Assembly: GCA_008933995.1 (NCBI GenBank)
Contig: WARS01000090.1
Span: 2,117,501-2,181,500, forward strand
Length of the DNA: 64,000 nt
DNA from: Datnioides undecimradiatus
Taxonomy: Eukaryota > Chordata > Actinopteri > Lobotiformes > Datnioididae
Reading direction: 5' to 3'
Under the pieces are notes generated by a model. That model was not told the DNA's origin, ran no database searches, and saw only the letters and a list, made by a program, of their open reading frames with translations. Position 1 is the stretch's first letter; each line of letters begins with the position of its first letter. Positions 13,501 through 25,580 of the stretch are shown here, piece after piece. The position numbers and the translations under genes were made by a program.

Positions 13501-16500
13501 TTTGAATCGTGAAGGAGGCCCATTCACTGCCTGCATGCAACTGTCATGTGTTCACTTCAGGCTGGCGGTGCCTAAAATAGCACAGCGTATTAATCTGAAG
13601 TGCAAAAACAACTTCTCAACTCGTTTGCCAGTTGTTCCCTTTATATTTCGTATCACAGATGATGCAGAGGCTCTCTTCCTGTGTGACGACAGTAACCCCT
13701 GTCCTCCCTCTCTGCAGTTGTGGAGATGCTCCAGTCGCTGCACTCCCTGCAGCAGGAGAACCAGCGGCTCCAGGACCAGATCCTCAGCCTGACGGCCAAG
13801 AAGGAGCGGCTGCAGCTGCTCAACACGGAGCTGGCCGTGCCTTTCCCTCCACACATCCTGTCCGCCCAGGGCTCCATGCACACCTCTGCCCAGCTCAACT
13901 TCCTGTCCTCCACCCAAGGTCAGGCTCTTCATCTCCTCCTAACTTCTTTCATATGGAAAGGACTTTGATTAATGGAGTCACGTAGCACCACAGCTCGCAA
14001 TCTGCATTTCATCTGCATTCCTGCCCGCTCTTTCCTCCTACCTGCATTGCAGCGCATCAGTGGTGAGATAACCGATAGCTCGTCCGGCATCGACTGCATT
14101 GTTAGCTACATTTCTTTCCACCGATGAAACAGCCGACTGTAACTTCACAGTGGCTTCGCTCTGCTCATCTCTTCCTGTTTTGTTAAGTGAAGCAAATATC
14201 CCTCAGTGCAGCAGAAGTGCCGTGGTGGTTTTGGCACCGGCCGCAAACAGTTGCTTTGCAAACAGATGAACTTATTCATCCATGTAAAAACGCTGCATCA
14301 GTAACAAATCCAGTCATAAAGAGCACCGCTGCTGGCGTAGTTCTTCTGGTGTCTTAGTTTTCACCCTGTCTTTGTGCCCGTCTTCTCCTTAGACCCCCTG
14401 AGCACCAATAAGAGCCCCCTGTCCAAAAGCTGCTTCCTGAATGACACCTCCTTTGTTACCTCGTCTGAGGTGAGAACCCGTAGATCCCTGTGACCTTGAA
14501 CGCGTCGTACGAACCTGCATCAGTCTGCATTAGCGAGCATGTTTCTGTTTTTCAAGTGATCTGCCGTGTCTTTGCTCCAGGAGCTCCACTCTGGTAGTCC
14601 GTCCCGCAGTAGCTCCTCCCTCTCCTTCCAGAGCACACCTCCGCCTCAGCAGAGCCCCGCCTCCTTCGGACAGCCCCTGCTGAACGGCCTGAGTCGGGGC
14701 CTGGGTGACGGCCTGGGCGCCATCAGTCAGGCCGGCAGCTCTTCTTTGCCCGTGGTGGGCGGCCTCATGGCGTCTCTTGCGGGAAGTCCTCAGCTGAACA
14801 TGAACGGCGTGCTGGGCAGCCTGAACGGCGTCATCCAGTCTCCCGTGCAGAACGCCCCTCAGCCAACGCTCCCCGCCCTGCGACCCCAGCCTCCGCCCCT
14901 CAACCCCCAGGCGCTGACGCAGGGCTTTCAGCTTCCCAAGAGCGTGAGCCCGTACGTACCCGGTCTGCATCTTCAACAGATCATCCTGTGTGTTGGTGTG
15001 TTGCCTGCTGTTTAATGTGCGTGTGTGTGTGTGTGTGTGTGTGTTGCCGCTTTGTGTTTCAGGTCTTCTCTCCTGTCCGAGCAGCAGAAGCAGATCCTTC
15101 TGGAGCAGCAGCAGCAGCAGCAGCAGCTCCAGCAGTTCCTCACCTCGCAGAACTTCACTCCTGTAAACACTCCGTCATAGCACCTATTCACACACGTCCT
15201 AACAGCGCTCTCTCTTAGTGATTTGGGACCAAAACCAGCACGTTTGCATCTCTTATGTCTCTTTTCCATTGCAGTTAAGTGAACTATACATGCATGTCAT
15301 CCCCTACGTAAACTGCATCCCTCTGTTTTCTAGACTGGCACCTATCTTTAATTATCCCGTTGCAGAGTAATTAATAACAGTGAGTTTTTCCTTGCCAAAC
15401 CAAATGTCGCTCATGCATTCGGTTTCCTAATCGCCCCACATGCTCCTGCAACCCGTCGTGTTTTTCTGCTTTCCTTCAGTTGCCAGAGCTTCCCATAACT
15501 GATCCAAAAGTCAGAATCATCAAATTGCGTCCACACTTAAACTGATCTGTCTGATTTTATCTCGTTCCAAGTTTCCTTTTCCGATTATTCATTCACAGCC
15601 AGAGATGCGACCCCAAGGATAAGAGTGCGATGCTGGAGCATTGGTCGGACGATTATGATGAGAGTGAAGCGCAACGTATCGTTGATTTTAAAGAACGTGA
15701 CTAACTAGAGGTTAGAGCTGAGGTTAGGAGTCTCTGCGTGACTCCTGTTCAGGAAACCAGCCGCCATCAATGCTCCCATTTGACTTGCAAAGTGGTTAAA
15801 GGCAGATGGAGCCTGGAGCCACGCAGACGCTGTGCACATGCGCAGGTGGTGCGTTTCCTTGGTGACTGCGGGGTTTAGGGTTTTGTTTGTGATTGTTTTA
15901 TGGTACGTTTAAGATGCCACTGAACCCATTCGAGTGTTGAAACGGAGGAGAGGCGCGCAGAGTGGGTGATCACATGTAAAGTTGCACTCGTTCAGCTGCC
16001 CTCAGAGCAGCAATAACACAATAACACACCCTTGAAAAGCTGCCTCTTTAGTAACTGAGGTTTTCGATCCAGCCTTTAATTTTGCATTAATGCTAATGTT
16101 TGCATGCAAACATAGAAACCAGTGTGACGCTCAGAGTCTTGAGCTCAGAGTCTTCAGCGTGTCACAGCTGCAGGTAACAGGTGCAGCAAACATCTTGTAA
16201 ACTGGCCGTCTTCTCCCCTCCAGGAGCAGCAGGTGGTGGTGTGCCAGATGCTGCAGCAACAGAGGCAGAGAGAGCTGCAGCGCCTCACGCTGACGGGAGC
16301 GCTCACCTCCACCCCAAACTCGCCCATGATCGCCCAGTCACCCAACCTGCTGTCCTCCGCCACGGCCTCGCCCCTGCAGGGCGGCCAGGGCGCCGGCCTC
16401 TTTGGCCTGCAGGACAACGCACTTCACAAGCCCGGGGTGAGTAGCGCAGCGGGAGCTCTCCCTGCGATTCCACGTGACGCGGCGTGTTCGGTTTTACAGT

Positions 16501-16568
16501 CGTGAGCAAACATTGTGCACCTCTGTTTCCAGGCTGCAGGAGAGAAGGGCGGAGACAAGAACGGGTGA
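1290..16568 (+). CDS. mllt6: MLLT6/AF17, PHD-finger chromatin protein of the DOT1L complex
   Basis: Twenty coding exons join in frame: 1290-1398, 2316-2395, 2510-2564, 2689-2798, 5663-5766, 6297-6390, 6830-6937, 7534-7623, 7717-7864, 7955-8734, 9288-9487, 10388-10505, 10640-10706, 11049-11197, 13718-13918, 14393-14469, 14581-14951, 15063-15162, 16224-16436 and 16533-16568. They give 1069 aa (human AF17 about 1093). Residues 1-184 form the PHD / zinc-knuckle / extended-PHD module, starting MREMVGGCCVCSDERGW. An acidic, His- and Ser-rich stretch and an AT-hook-like GPGRPRGSKNRERR (near 475) lie in exon 10. The octapeptide/leucine-zipper region (near 738-785, VEMLQSLHSLQQENQRLQ) binds DOT1L in the family. 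A Gln run follows in exon 18. ESDLDDC and IELLLEKHG point to AF17 rather than AF10. In the family, the PHD module reads unmodified histone H3 and recruits DOT1L for H3K79 methylation. The start matches the human start; a second Met lies three codons later. Introns hold no other supported gene. Confidence 0.95.
1550..1584. repeat. (TG)n microsatellite in mllt6 intron 1
   Basis: A run of TG dinucleotides within the first intron of mllt6. CA-rich patches follow at about 1740-1780. They produce spurious Cys-Val and His-Thr reading frames on both strands. Confidence 0.95.
9320..9418 (+). repeat. mllt6: Coding 33-bp tandem repeat, three units, in mllt6 exon 11
   Basis: Three consecutive 33-base units at 9320-9352, 9353-9385 and 9386-9418 encode LGGGVCSTPLP, LGGGVCSTSLS and LGGGMCSTPLS. 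The human protein, as I recall it, has one CSTPLSS at this place. The units differ by a few synonymous and nonsynonymous changes, so the expansion is not brand new. It keeps the frame. Confidence 0.9.
15106..15126 (+). repeat. mllt6: (CAG)7 coding run in mllt6 exon 18
   Basis: Seven CAG codons in frame, followed by CTC CAG CAG, encode a short polyglutamine segment. The human protein has a Gln-rich segment at the same place. A (GT)n run at about 15020-15050 sits in the intron just before this exon. Confidence 0.93.
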
Positions 16569-17704
16569 CGTTTGTTGCTAACACAGGAGCAGCTCACATG
16601 AAGACAGCGGGGCGTCGCGGCCCACCTGAAGAACTGCGGTCCACTTACGTGACTTTTGAACGTCTTTCCTTCTCTGTCATCTTTATCTTACGCCCTCTTT
16701 TATGAATGTATAACAGGATGGACTTAAACGTCAAGGTGAAGTTTTTCATGTTTTTGGAATTCTTTATATCCGAGGTTCTTCTCATAGGTTTTTGTGTAGG
16801 CAGCTTTCAGAGAGCATGAATTCAAATGGTCTCTTCTTAAATTGCACTAATTTGTTAGCTAGACCAATGGGGCTGCTTGTGAAGGCAGAGCCGGAGCTCC
16901 TGCTCATCCCTGCAGGCGCTGGGTAGGCTTCTTCTTCTTGTTTTTTTTGGGTCAACGTGTGAACTCAAGGTCAGAGCGTCTCGCCTCTGACCCCTCAAGC
17001 ACTGCCCATTCACGATTTCCCTCCATGGCTTGAACCAGAGTTTCCAGAATCGCGGACTTCTGCCACTTCTTACAACCTACAACTGTCTTCCTCGATATTA
17101 TGTCTTCCCTTTGTGTTCACCCCGCCCCAGATTTCAACCAGATCTTCTATATGTCGCGCATCCTCGCGCGCACTCGTCGCGTAAAGCATAGATATGCCGT
17201 CGCATCCGATGTGTGCTCAGTGGCATTTCAACGTTAAGCTAGTTATTACCTCAGATCTCTCTGCCACCTGTTTTCCATCGTTGAAATTTTGTGCTGACTC
17301 ATTACCGCAATAGCCTTCACTGGATATAAACGCCCACCAGAAGTCTTGGTGTTAACTCTGAGGCCCTCGCTCGTGTAACAGGGGCCCACGCGTCTGCAGC
17401 GGCGCCGGCGTCCGGGTGACCGGCCTCTCCGTTTAACGCCGAGCCGCAGATTTACTTCAGAACCGCCGTGAGAGTTTCGAAAGACTTTTATATCCTTCCA
17501 GTTGCTGTCGAGATTAAGCAGACGAAACCAAACATTTGGAAATTGTAAGTAAGAAATTAATTTTTTTTTTTTTTTTCCTAAACAAGTGTGCACTTTGCAT
17601 GTTAGTAGCTAACACAGCAAATTAGCCATCAACACCTTATAAAGGATGCTTGGTACTTACTAGGCCACTAGGGACTGACAGGTTTTTGATTTATGTGTTT
17701 TGCA

Positions 17705-17733
17705 CTCCTCCTCCTCCTCCTCCTCCTCCTCCT
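17705..17733. repeat. (CTC)n trinucleotide microsatellite
   Basis: A run of CTC/TCC units of about 29 bases in the probable mllt6 3'UTR. Confidence 0.93.
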
Positions 17734-19372
17734 GAAGTGTTTTTAATTTGTGTTCCTTTCATACTCAGCTCTCCTTTCCATGTTCACCAACTAGTCGTTC
17801 TTTTAGCAATACTGGATAGATAATGCCTTAAAGATGTTAGATCTACAGAGGAAAAACCCCGTGAGCCCGGTCGGCTCACTCCCTCGTCGTCTTTCTTTTG
17901 ATAGCGTGTGGGGTTTTTTTTTAAACCTGGGGTACACTGAGGGGTACGTTAGTAAAGTGAAAGCACTCTTCCTAAACCCATTTATACTTTTGATAGCCGA
18001 CTGACGATTTCAAAAGTCGAGGAAAAAAAACCGTGTGAATAACCGTATAGTGGTAACTGAGGTGTCGAATCATCTTTCTATTGTAATACTTTGTGTTCAG
18101 ACGCGACGTTCTTTTAGTTGTTTGTGCTTCGGAGAACTGAGAGACAAGGTGCTCATCGAGGATCTTACAGCAAAGCTGGCGCGGCGGCGTCCGTGGCGAT
18201 GTAAGCTTAGCATTAAAGTGCTGTCGCGGCAGTGTGTGATGCGTAGTGTAGCTGAGCAGGCCCGTGTTGTCAGTGTCGACTTTTCCCGCAGGCGTGTGAC
18301 TCAAGCCGACGTAGAGACTTAAAGCTTCTCCTTCCTTTCCGATCACACGAGGCCTCTGTTTGGCTCCGTTGAGCCAACGGCGGCCTGCTCACGAAGTAAA
18401 CGTTCATTTGACCGTGTTTCCTCCTGTGTTCTTTCCCAATATTGTATCTTAGGCCTGGTTTTAACACGCTCTCTCGCTTCTTGAACATGATCTCTCCCGT
18501 ACATGTGATATCTTGAGTGCTAGGTTGTTTTTTGTTAGCAGCTAACGTAGGCGTCAGAGAGGAACCTTTCAAGCGGCTCACTAGTCGGTGATAAATACTG
18601 TAGCAACGACAGAAGGAGAATGTTGCTTATGTCGATGAAAGACATGAGCCAACGCGTTGACGTGACCCCGAGCGGGAGGTCTGCAGTTTACCAAGTACGT
18701 CTTTAATCTGTGAGTCCAGACACACGAGCATGTCCGAGAGGTCGACTGAAGAGTGCGAAGGATTTCTGAAGCTGTTTCTTTCTCATGTTGCACTGGGGCG
18801 CTTTGGGCCCAATTGTAAATCTTTTGTTTGTTTGTTTTGTTATTGTTTATTTTAAAACATTTTTTTAGTATCTTTTTTAATTTTGTTGGAATACAAGTTC
18901 TATACTTTAATATGTTTGTGTAAAAACACATTCATTCTTTTTAAGCTTTGAAGTTTTGGGTAACCAAGATAATCCATGTTCTGAATGTCGTACTGTGTAT
19001 CTTTTTATGTATTACAACATTTAAGCACTTGGCTCTGAATGAGGTTTGACGGAGAGCGAGTTACCTGTCGGGATATGAATTGCATGAAATGCAGTGACGT
19101 CTCTCAAATGTATTGCTAAATACCAAGTAATAACTATGCATAATTTTAAATGCATCGTTCCCTGGGAAAAAGAGAAAAAAAGAAAAAAGAAATTAAATGA
19201 AATGAGCACTGAATTTTAAAAAGGACAAGCATGTTGTCATTGTACAGTGTATTTGTTTGAGAGAATTGATTGAAACTAATTTGACAATATTCAGATTAAA
19301 AGCCCTGTAAAGTATTTTGATATTTTTGTGTGTAAAATTAAAAAAGGACGGATTAAGACAACTTTTTTTGTC

Positions 19373-19378
19373 AATAAA
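19373..19378 (+). terminator. mllt6: Candidate mllt6 polyadenylation signal
   Basis: AATAAA lies within a T-rich, GT-rich context in the AT-rich end of the probable 3'UTR. It is the best placed canonical hexamer before the next gene. Confidence 0.5.
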
Positions 19379-19400
19379 TGTATTTTACTGAGTTGTTACA

Positions 19401-20648
19401 TTCTCCTTTGGGTGTTGAATGACTTCTCTGTGAGTGGTCTGTCCATCGACAAGCGACCGACATTTGTCCGGGTCTGCTCTGTTGAAGTGAACTTCACTTC
19501 ACAGAAACGAATGCTATCAGCAAATATTCTCTTCTGTTACAGCGATTTAAGAAGAATCTGGCTGAACACGTGCTGCAGTGTGTTGCTTTTGGTGCTCTGA
19601 AACAGGATTTTAACTTCATGTGAAAATGAATTAAATGTATATATTAAAATCTGAAATACTCTGGTCACACATGTTAAAGAAACATGTTTAAAAAGGAGGT
19701 CACTATTGATTTTATCACTGACTTCATCATCAGGACGATATATTTCCCATGCCCCCGTTTATAATCTCCAGATTTCAAAACGCCCCAAAGCATCAATCGG
19801 GACTCAGGGATGAACTGATTAGATTTTAGAAGTCAGAGGTCGTAGTGACCTCACAAAACACACGTTTAGCATAATTGGTATGTTAGCATTGGATTGTGTA
19901 ACTGTAACATGACCGTAATGTAAAAACATGCAACCATAAGGCAGCAATCAAGACTGTAACACTATGTATGTTGAGATCATATCTGCACTAAATGGCCTTG
20001 AAACATGTCCAAACAGCATAAAACAAAAGTAATATACATATTCTTTACATAACATATACAGTATTATACAGTATATCACACACACACACACCCCCTCTGA
20101 CAAGGCGTTAAGAGTTTAGTAAAGCTACTGCAGGTCACTTAATAGCATTTGTGTATGTATATGTGTATTTTTCTCATACATACACACATAAAGAGTGATT
20201 TACAAAACTAAAAGCTTTAATTTATAGATAATACTAAATCAATTAAACAGTCATTTGTAAAAGGTATAAGGATATTTTATAAACTAGCAGGTCTAGCTGT
20301 TAAATCCGTCTTATAAAACGTATTAGTTTATAAAACTTATGAGTTTAAAGGGTTTATGAGACAGAGCTAGGGTCCTCATTAGTATGAAGCTGTGCACCTT
20401 TAAAAGATGAATGAGTCACGGAGCGGTGTCTAAGGAGGAAGAGGAGGGGCTGCGGGCTAAATGACGAAGGAGTGGCTTCAGCGCGCGAGCTGTTTACAGT
20501 CATCAACCAATCACCTGGACGGCCACCATGTTGTAACTTCGACTGGAGTCCCTCCAAGTTGTTTTTTCCCGAGGCGGCTGCACCGGAGACGCGGGACTCC
20601 CTCACCGAGCGTCGAGGCGACAAAACCGCGACGTAAGTCAGCGTTAAA
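19401..20648. other. Intergenic region and cisd3 copy 1 promoter
   Basis: AT-rich spacer with a short (CA)n run near 20078-20090 and no supported exon. From about 20390 the base composition turns GC-rich. A CCAAT motif (AACCAATCACC, near 20505) and CpG-rich 5'UTR precede the start codon at 20649. This looks like a housekeeping-type promoter. Confidence 0.5.
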
Positions 20649-21342
20649 ATGAGCTCGCGCAGCTTGGCGGCGGCGGTGCGGAGAGGATGCGCGCGGACCT
20701 TCAGCCGACCTCAGCTTCTTCTGCCCGTCTTCTCCTCCGGGGTGAGCCTTCAACGTCGCCTCTCCGCCAAAAACGTCTGAACGTTTATTCCGTGAGGCGT
20801 CTAGTCGGTTTCCTGTTTCATTTACCGACGCGCCGGAGGTTTGTCGGAGGATTTCAGGGCATTGACTTGGCGCCAATAACGCACTGGTGCTTTTTCTTGC
20901 TTTTCTCCCCTTTTTTGTTATCAGTGCAAACACAAAACCTGACACACCCTCTGTCATTCACCTTTAGCACCCATGTGCAATACAGGACTCCTGCATGGAG
21001 TCATTTAAAGTCATGAGTGATCTGCAGGCTCACTGTGGTCAGCTGGTGCTACCAAAAAAAATGCTTTTTTGCATTAAATCTAATTATTTGGTGTTTGTGA
21101 ATCTGTGGCCTACCTCCAGCTTTCTTCTTCCCTTTTGCTTTTTGCATAGGTTTGCAAAAAGGACATCTCTAATGTTCCCTCTGCAACTTTCATTTCGCTG
21201 AGTCACCTGTGGTGGTTTTATCTGCAGGTCCAGAGCTGCCTGCAGTCCACGGGGAGGGTCCCTGCAGCCCGGCTGCCTTACAGAGTGAAGGTGTCTGCTG
21301 AGAAACGCTACGCCTGGTGTGCCTGTGGACACAGCAAGAAAC

Positions 21343-21394
<52 letters not shown>

Positions 21395-22636
21395 CGCCCA
21401 GGCTTAAAGCAGGATGCCAGTCATTCTGGAGTCACAGCTCATTAGCAGCGGGTGGAGTTTACATTGAAGCCAGTTTAAAAAGCCGCTCTTTGCAGTTTGC
21501 AGGTCAAGACTTGAATTCCCTGCTGTGACCGGCACTGAAGAACACGTAGGAACTCAAAGATGAGCTTATTTATTTTTTTAATATTTGGAAGAGGTTTGCC
21601 CTTTATGTCACCAAACTGCGCTGATGTGTGCAGAGGTCCTCGGTAATCAAACATTCAAACATAAGAAAAGGGATAAAATTAAATATCTAATCTAGGCGAG
21701 TTTAAACTTTGACAAAAGGGAAAACGGATTGGATTAAACTGATTTGACTACATTACCCAGAAATCTCCTCATTACCTGCTGTTCATGTCTCTTTTTGCGG
21801 CTAGCCATTGCAGGAAAACCACAGTTGCAGCCGGTCATGTTCACAGTGCTATTGTCTCTGTTCATTTGCCTCGGCGTGCAGTAGTGGCGAGCCAGCTGCG
21901 CAGCCAGTCAGTAACGCCCTGAAGCGGACGCGCCTAAATAAGGTGCCGCCGTAATGCTTTTAATTACACCTGTTCTTTTGTTGCAGCGATAGGTCGAAAG
22001 GTCAGTTGTGGAAAAAACATTAACGATTGTTGATTTAGATTCAAATATGGTTTTATGGAGACTGTTATGTTCTCAACGTGCGTCTGAGCCATTCCTCTAC
22101 TGATATGAGTGCACAGACTGATAAAAAAGAAAGAAAAGGTGTGTAATTGGTTTAAAAAACATCAGTATTTATGTTCAAATCTCTCCTTTACTGTTTTTGT
22201 CTGATGTAGCTTGCGTGAAAGCTTTCATACAGTGCAACCAAGTTTAAATAATGCATTTTCTGTTGTCTAGTAAGTTTAAAATCACCTCAAAATAATCCAA
22301 AAAGTCATAAAGAAACATGCTGAACTGGCTTCAAAACACGTCTGTCTTCAGGTATAAGATGGAAACAGTTAGTAGGAACCAAAGATGATTGTGCCGTCGG
22401 AGTCGTCACACCTTGTTCTCTCTTCTCTCTCTCTCTCTCTCTCTTAGCCTTTCTGTGACGGCGCTCACAGGACAAAAGCTCCGAGCATCTCTCCTCTGTA
22501 CTTCACCCCTGACAGCAGCAGGGCCGTCATGCTGTGCGCCTGTAAGGAAACCAAAAACGCACCGTACTGTGACGGCTCACACTTTAAGGTCATCTTCCGG
22601 GATATAGTGAAGTCGGTGAAAGGCGTCTTTAAGTGA
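20649..22636 (+). CDS. cisd3: CISD3-type mitochondrial protein with two CDGSH iron-sulfur motifs, copy 1
   Basis: Three exons (20649-20741, 21228-21344, 22448-22636) give 132 aa; human CISD3 is 127 aa. The N-terminus is Arg/Ser/Ala-rich with no acidic residue in the first 30 (MSSRSLAAAVRRGCARTF), as expected of a matrix-targeting presequence. Two complete CDGSH motifs follow: CACGHSKKQPFCDGAH and CACKETKNAPYCDGSH. Each has the three Cys and one His that hold a 2Fe-2S cluster. The family (MiNT) is a soluble mitochondrial-matrix protein handling Fe-S clusters and iron. The C-terminus, FRDIVKSVKGVFK, differs from human CISD3 and from the neighbouring copy. The exon 2 length (117 nt) and phases are identical to those of the next gene, which marks a tandem duplicate. 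The intron 2 donor is the first GT of a GT microsatellite, and the acceptor tract is a CT microsatellite. Confidence 0.9.
21345..21393. repeat. (GT)24 microsatellite starting at the cisd3 copy 1 exon 2 donor
   Basis: The run begins immediately after exon 2 (AAACAG). The splice donor is therefore GTGTGT and no nearby GTAAGT or GTGAGT alternative is seen. Confidence 0.96.
22424..22445. repeat. (CT)n tract forming the acceptor polypyrimidine region of cisd3 copy 1 intron 2
   Basis: A CT dinucleotide run ends just before the TTAG acceptor at 22447, so it acts as the polypyrimidine tract of exon 3. Confidence 0.95.
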
Positions 22637-22681
22637 GCGGCGTTTAGGATGTCTGACAGGAGGCACAACGTCAATAACTGC

Positions 22682-22687
22682 AATAAA
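22682..22687 (+). terminator. cisd3: Polyadenylation signal of cisd3 copy 1
   Basis: AATAAA lies 46 bases after the stop codon, giving a very short 3'UTR. Confidence 0.6.
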
Positions 22688-22689
22688 AA

Positions 22690-23848
22690 TGAGCTCAGCT
22701 GATTGCCTGAAAAGGGCTCCGTCACAAATCCATTTACTACTTCAGCACCACAGACAGCACCAGTGATTCGTTGATACTCAGCGTAGTCATGTCGCTGATA
22801 TTTCAGAGGCGTGGCCTTGCACAAACCCCAATCAGATGAAGGATCAATGAGTCAGAGTGATTAGACCAGTATATTCTCCTCTCCACCTGCACACTCTCTG
22901 CTTCTAGGTGATGGAGAGGATGGACTGCAGGTTAACAAGGGGGGGGGGTTCATTTGGGTGATCTTGCTTCCAAGAGGGTGTGCATCTCTGCGTACTCTGC
23001 TTACTGCTGTGTTTATTTTGTTTCGGCCTTATCGGTGATCTGCAACTTGGGGAAAAAAAACCCCAGTAACACACATTTATTGGTGTCCGCCATTGTTGGA
23101 AACAATTATGATGTCCTGCTTCAATTTGTCCTCCCCAAACATGAAACATGTCAGGCTGTCAGATTTATTTTTTTTACTTTTTTTTTGTCAGTATAAATGT
23201 ATTTTGGTAACCAATGTTTATATAAAAATGCATGACACATTAAAATGCTTGAGTTTGCGTTGTGTCAAAGACCTGCATAGTAACAGCTGAGCAGAGCAGA
23301 CTATATTTTTTTTGTTAATTGACTGAGAAATGGCTCTAAGTTTTCTCTAACATTTATTCATGTATCGATCATATGTATTATATTAATGTATTAATTAGTC
23401 ATGATTGATAAGATAAATTACCTTAAAAAACATCAAGAACATGAAATCTGTGTCCTCAATGATCCTCCAATTACTAATTTATTGTTTGGACATCAGGCCT
23501 CACACCAAATCCGTTTATTTCTATGCGCTGTACGATATCCGCCTTTCCATTGGTCCAGCTCCCGACACGTGACCACCACTACGAGGAAGTGATTTCTAAA
23601 ATCACCTTGGTCAGCTGCTGAGTTGTGAACTCTTGCACCGTTTCTCCTCGTGCCTCTCTCTTACCTTTTCCGTTTCTGTTTGAGTTGCTTCGACCCTTTT
23701 TTTTATATTCACGTAATTACATATTTTATGCAGTATCTGTGACGCCAAGCGGGACTTTTGCCTCGCGCTTAAGTCACGTTCACGTTGGTTTGACTGCGCG
23801 CGACTGAAGACCTCACGCGGCTATCTGAAGTCAGCTGTCACTGGCAAC
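22690..23848. other. Spacer and promoter between the two cisd3 copies
   Basis: About 1.1 kb of AT-rich sequence with no supported exon. Near the second copy, at about 23545-23580, an inverted CCAAT box (CCATTGG) and a CACGTG E-box lie close together. This is a plausible promoter for the downstream gene. Confidence 0.5.
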
Positions 23849-25077
23849 ATGAACGCGTTGGTGGCCAAATTAGACCACAAATGGATCAGTTTCGCCTCGA
23901 GGCAGCCTTGGATAACAGCTATGGCAGCTACCAAGGTAAATTAAGTCCCTTCCTTTCGTAAATATGACTTTAATTAGTCCAACTATTTATAAATTAATTA
24001 GGTCGTTGGCGTCATATCTCACTGTATTGCCCCTTTCCCCCATTTATTTAATTATTATTAGGACAAAGCTGATTTCAGTACAGCACAGAGGTTGTCAGCT
24101 GCTTCTAAACAAAGCGAGACATTCAGATAGAAACGCTGTTTTCTCATTCATCCATTTCAGTTACTTGACTCGTAGTTTATTATCTCTTTAAACACGACAC
24201 TCATGGTAGCTCCTGCATCATTAAAGCCTCCTGCACAGACACAGCTGTTTTTAAAAGGCCCCGCGCGCTCATACAGGCGTTTTTAATTACTCTGGTCATT
24301 ACACCTGTGCAGAGGTAGGGCTGGGTGGAGGTGGGGCCACACACTTGTTTTTACTTCTAGTTAATTTAATTTCTTTGTCATTGAGATCAAACATTTAACT
24401 CTTTCCACTTTACCTGGTGAAAATAAGCATATTCCTGTATACCTGACCAAAACAGTGTCCGGGTTTCTGATTGGCTGCCTGCAGATACGTCTCGGCCTCT
24501 CACCATCATTACAGATTCACATCTGGGTAGCATCTCCAAGCTTTTCCAAACCGATTTATGAGGCTTTGAACACTAACATCAATGTATTAAACTGTTCCTC
24601 ATAAAGAGCATGGTTGAAAAGTATGTTTTAGAGTTAAAACTAACTTTTACAACGTAAAGCTTGTAGCTTAAGTAGAATATCTGTGTCACCGTCCACAGGT
24701 CCAGCTCTCCACTGTTCCTCCAGAGCCTGTCATCCCCTCTAAGAAGCCTTTCAAAGTGGAGCTGGTCGGTGGAAAGCGTTACTCGTGGTGCACGTGTGGA
24801 CACAGCAGGAAACAGGTAAAAAGGCCTTTGCGTCATTACTGTCTGACACAGGAATCCCCCCCATATCCCTGATCACGTCTTCATCTTTCAGCCTTTTTGC
24901 GACGGGGCCCACAAAGTCAAAGCCCAAGGCCTGTCCCCGCTGCGCTTCGTCCCGGAGAAGGACGCCACAGTTTGGTTGTGCGGCTGCAAGTACACGAGCA
25001 ACCCGCCTTACTGCGACGGCACGCACAAGCAGGACTTCATCATCTCTGCCCCGCTACATGAACCAGAAGACTCCTGA
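23849..25077 (+). CDS. cisd3: CISD3, mitochondrial CDGSH iron-sulfur protein, copy 2 (likely the human CISD3 orthologue)
   Basis: Three exons (23849-23935, 24699-24815, 24892-25077) encode 129 aa. The body FKVELVGGKRYSWCTCGHSR follows human CISD3 (KVELVAGKTYRWC) more closely than copy 1 does. Two 2Fe-2S motifs are intact: CTCGHSRKQPFCDGAH and CGCKYTSNPPYCDGTH. The N-terminal 33 residues, MNALVAKLDHKW..., contain basic residues and one Asp and are a less typical targeting sequence than in copy 1. The exon structure matches copy 1 (exon 2 of 117 nt, phase 0 on both sides). The gene is convergent with pcgf2. I infer an old tandem duplication, because the termini and much of the linker sequence have diverged. 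Confidence 0.9.
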
Positions 25078-25574
25078 AAAGGAAGGCGAGATCCGGCTTT
25101 AAACTGAGCGTTAATGTTGCCGTTGCACCCCGTGCGCTTGATGAAAGCACGCGTAAACCTGACCGAACCATGACAGTGTTTTAGGCTCGTTTCCTGCCGG
25201 CGTTTCTCTCAGTGCATCACGGAGAAGAAAGCAGCCACGCAAAGGTTCATGCCTCAGCTCTCGCCTTTGTTTTTAACTGCTTTCTGTCTTTTTTTCCTGT
25301 GAGAGACAGTGTTGCATCAGTGTACCTGTGGAGACATTACCACTATATTTGTACTAAAACTATATTTTTATAAGGCCACTGTATGCAGTGCTGCAAATAC
25401 ACAGAAAACAAGTTTTAGCCTGGAGCACGTGTATGAAGCAGTAGCAACAGTCTCCTTCAGCACAATCTGTGAAGTAGCATATACATATGTATATGTATAT
25501 ATTTATGATGCCGTATTGTCTTGCTGTTTCATTTTTGCCACATGTATTTGTGTGTTTATTAATTTAAATTCAGA

Positions 25575-25580
25575 AATAAA
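25575..25580 (+). terminator. cisd3: Candidate polyadenylation signal of cisd3 copy 2
   Basis: AATAAA about 500 bases past the stop codon, in AT-rich sequence with no earlier canonical hexamer that I could find. Confidence 0.5.

Larger units (their letters stand above)
16569..19400 (+). other. mllt6: Probable mllt6 3'UTR
   Basis: No coding exon is seen on either strand between the mllt6 stop and the AATAAA at 19373. The stretch contains a (CTC)n run at 17705-17733 and several T-rich patches, and it becomes AT-rich toward its end. The human gene also has a long 3'UTR. The exact 3' end is inferred from the polyadenylation signal alone. Confidence 0.6.
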
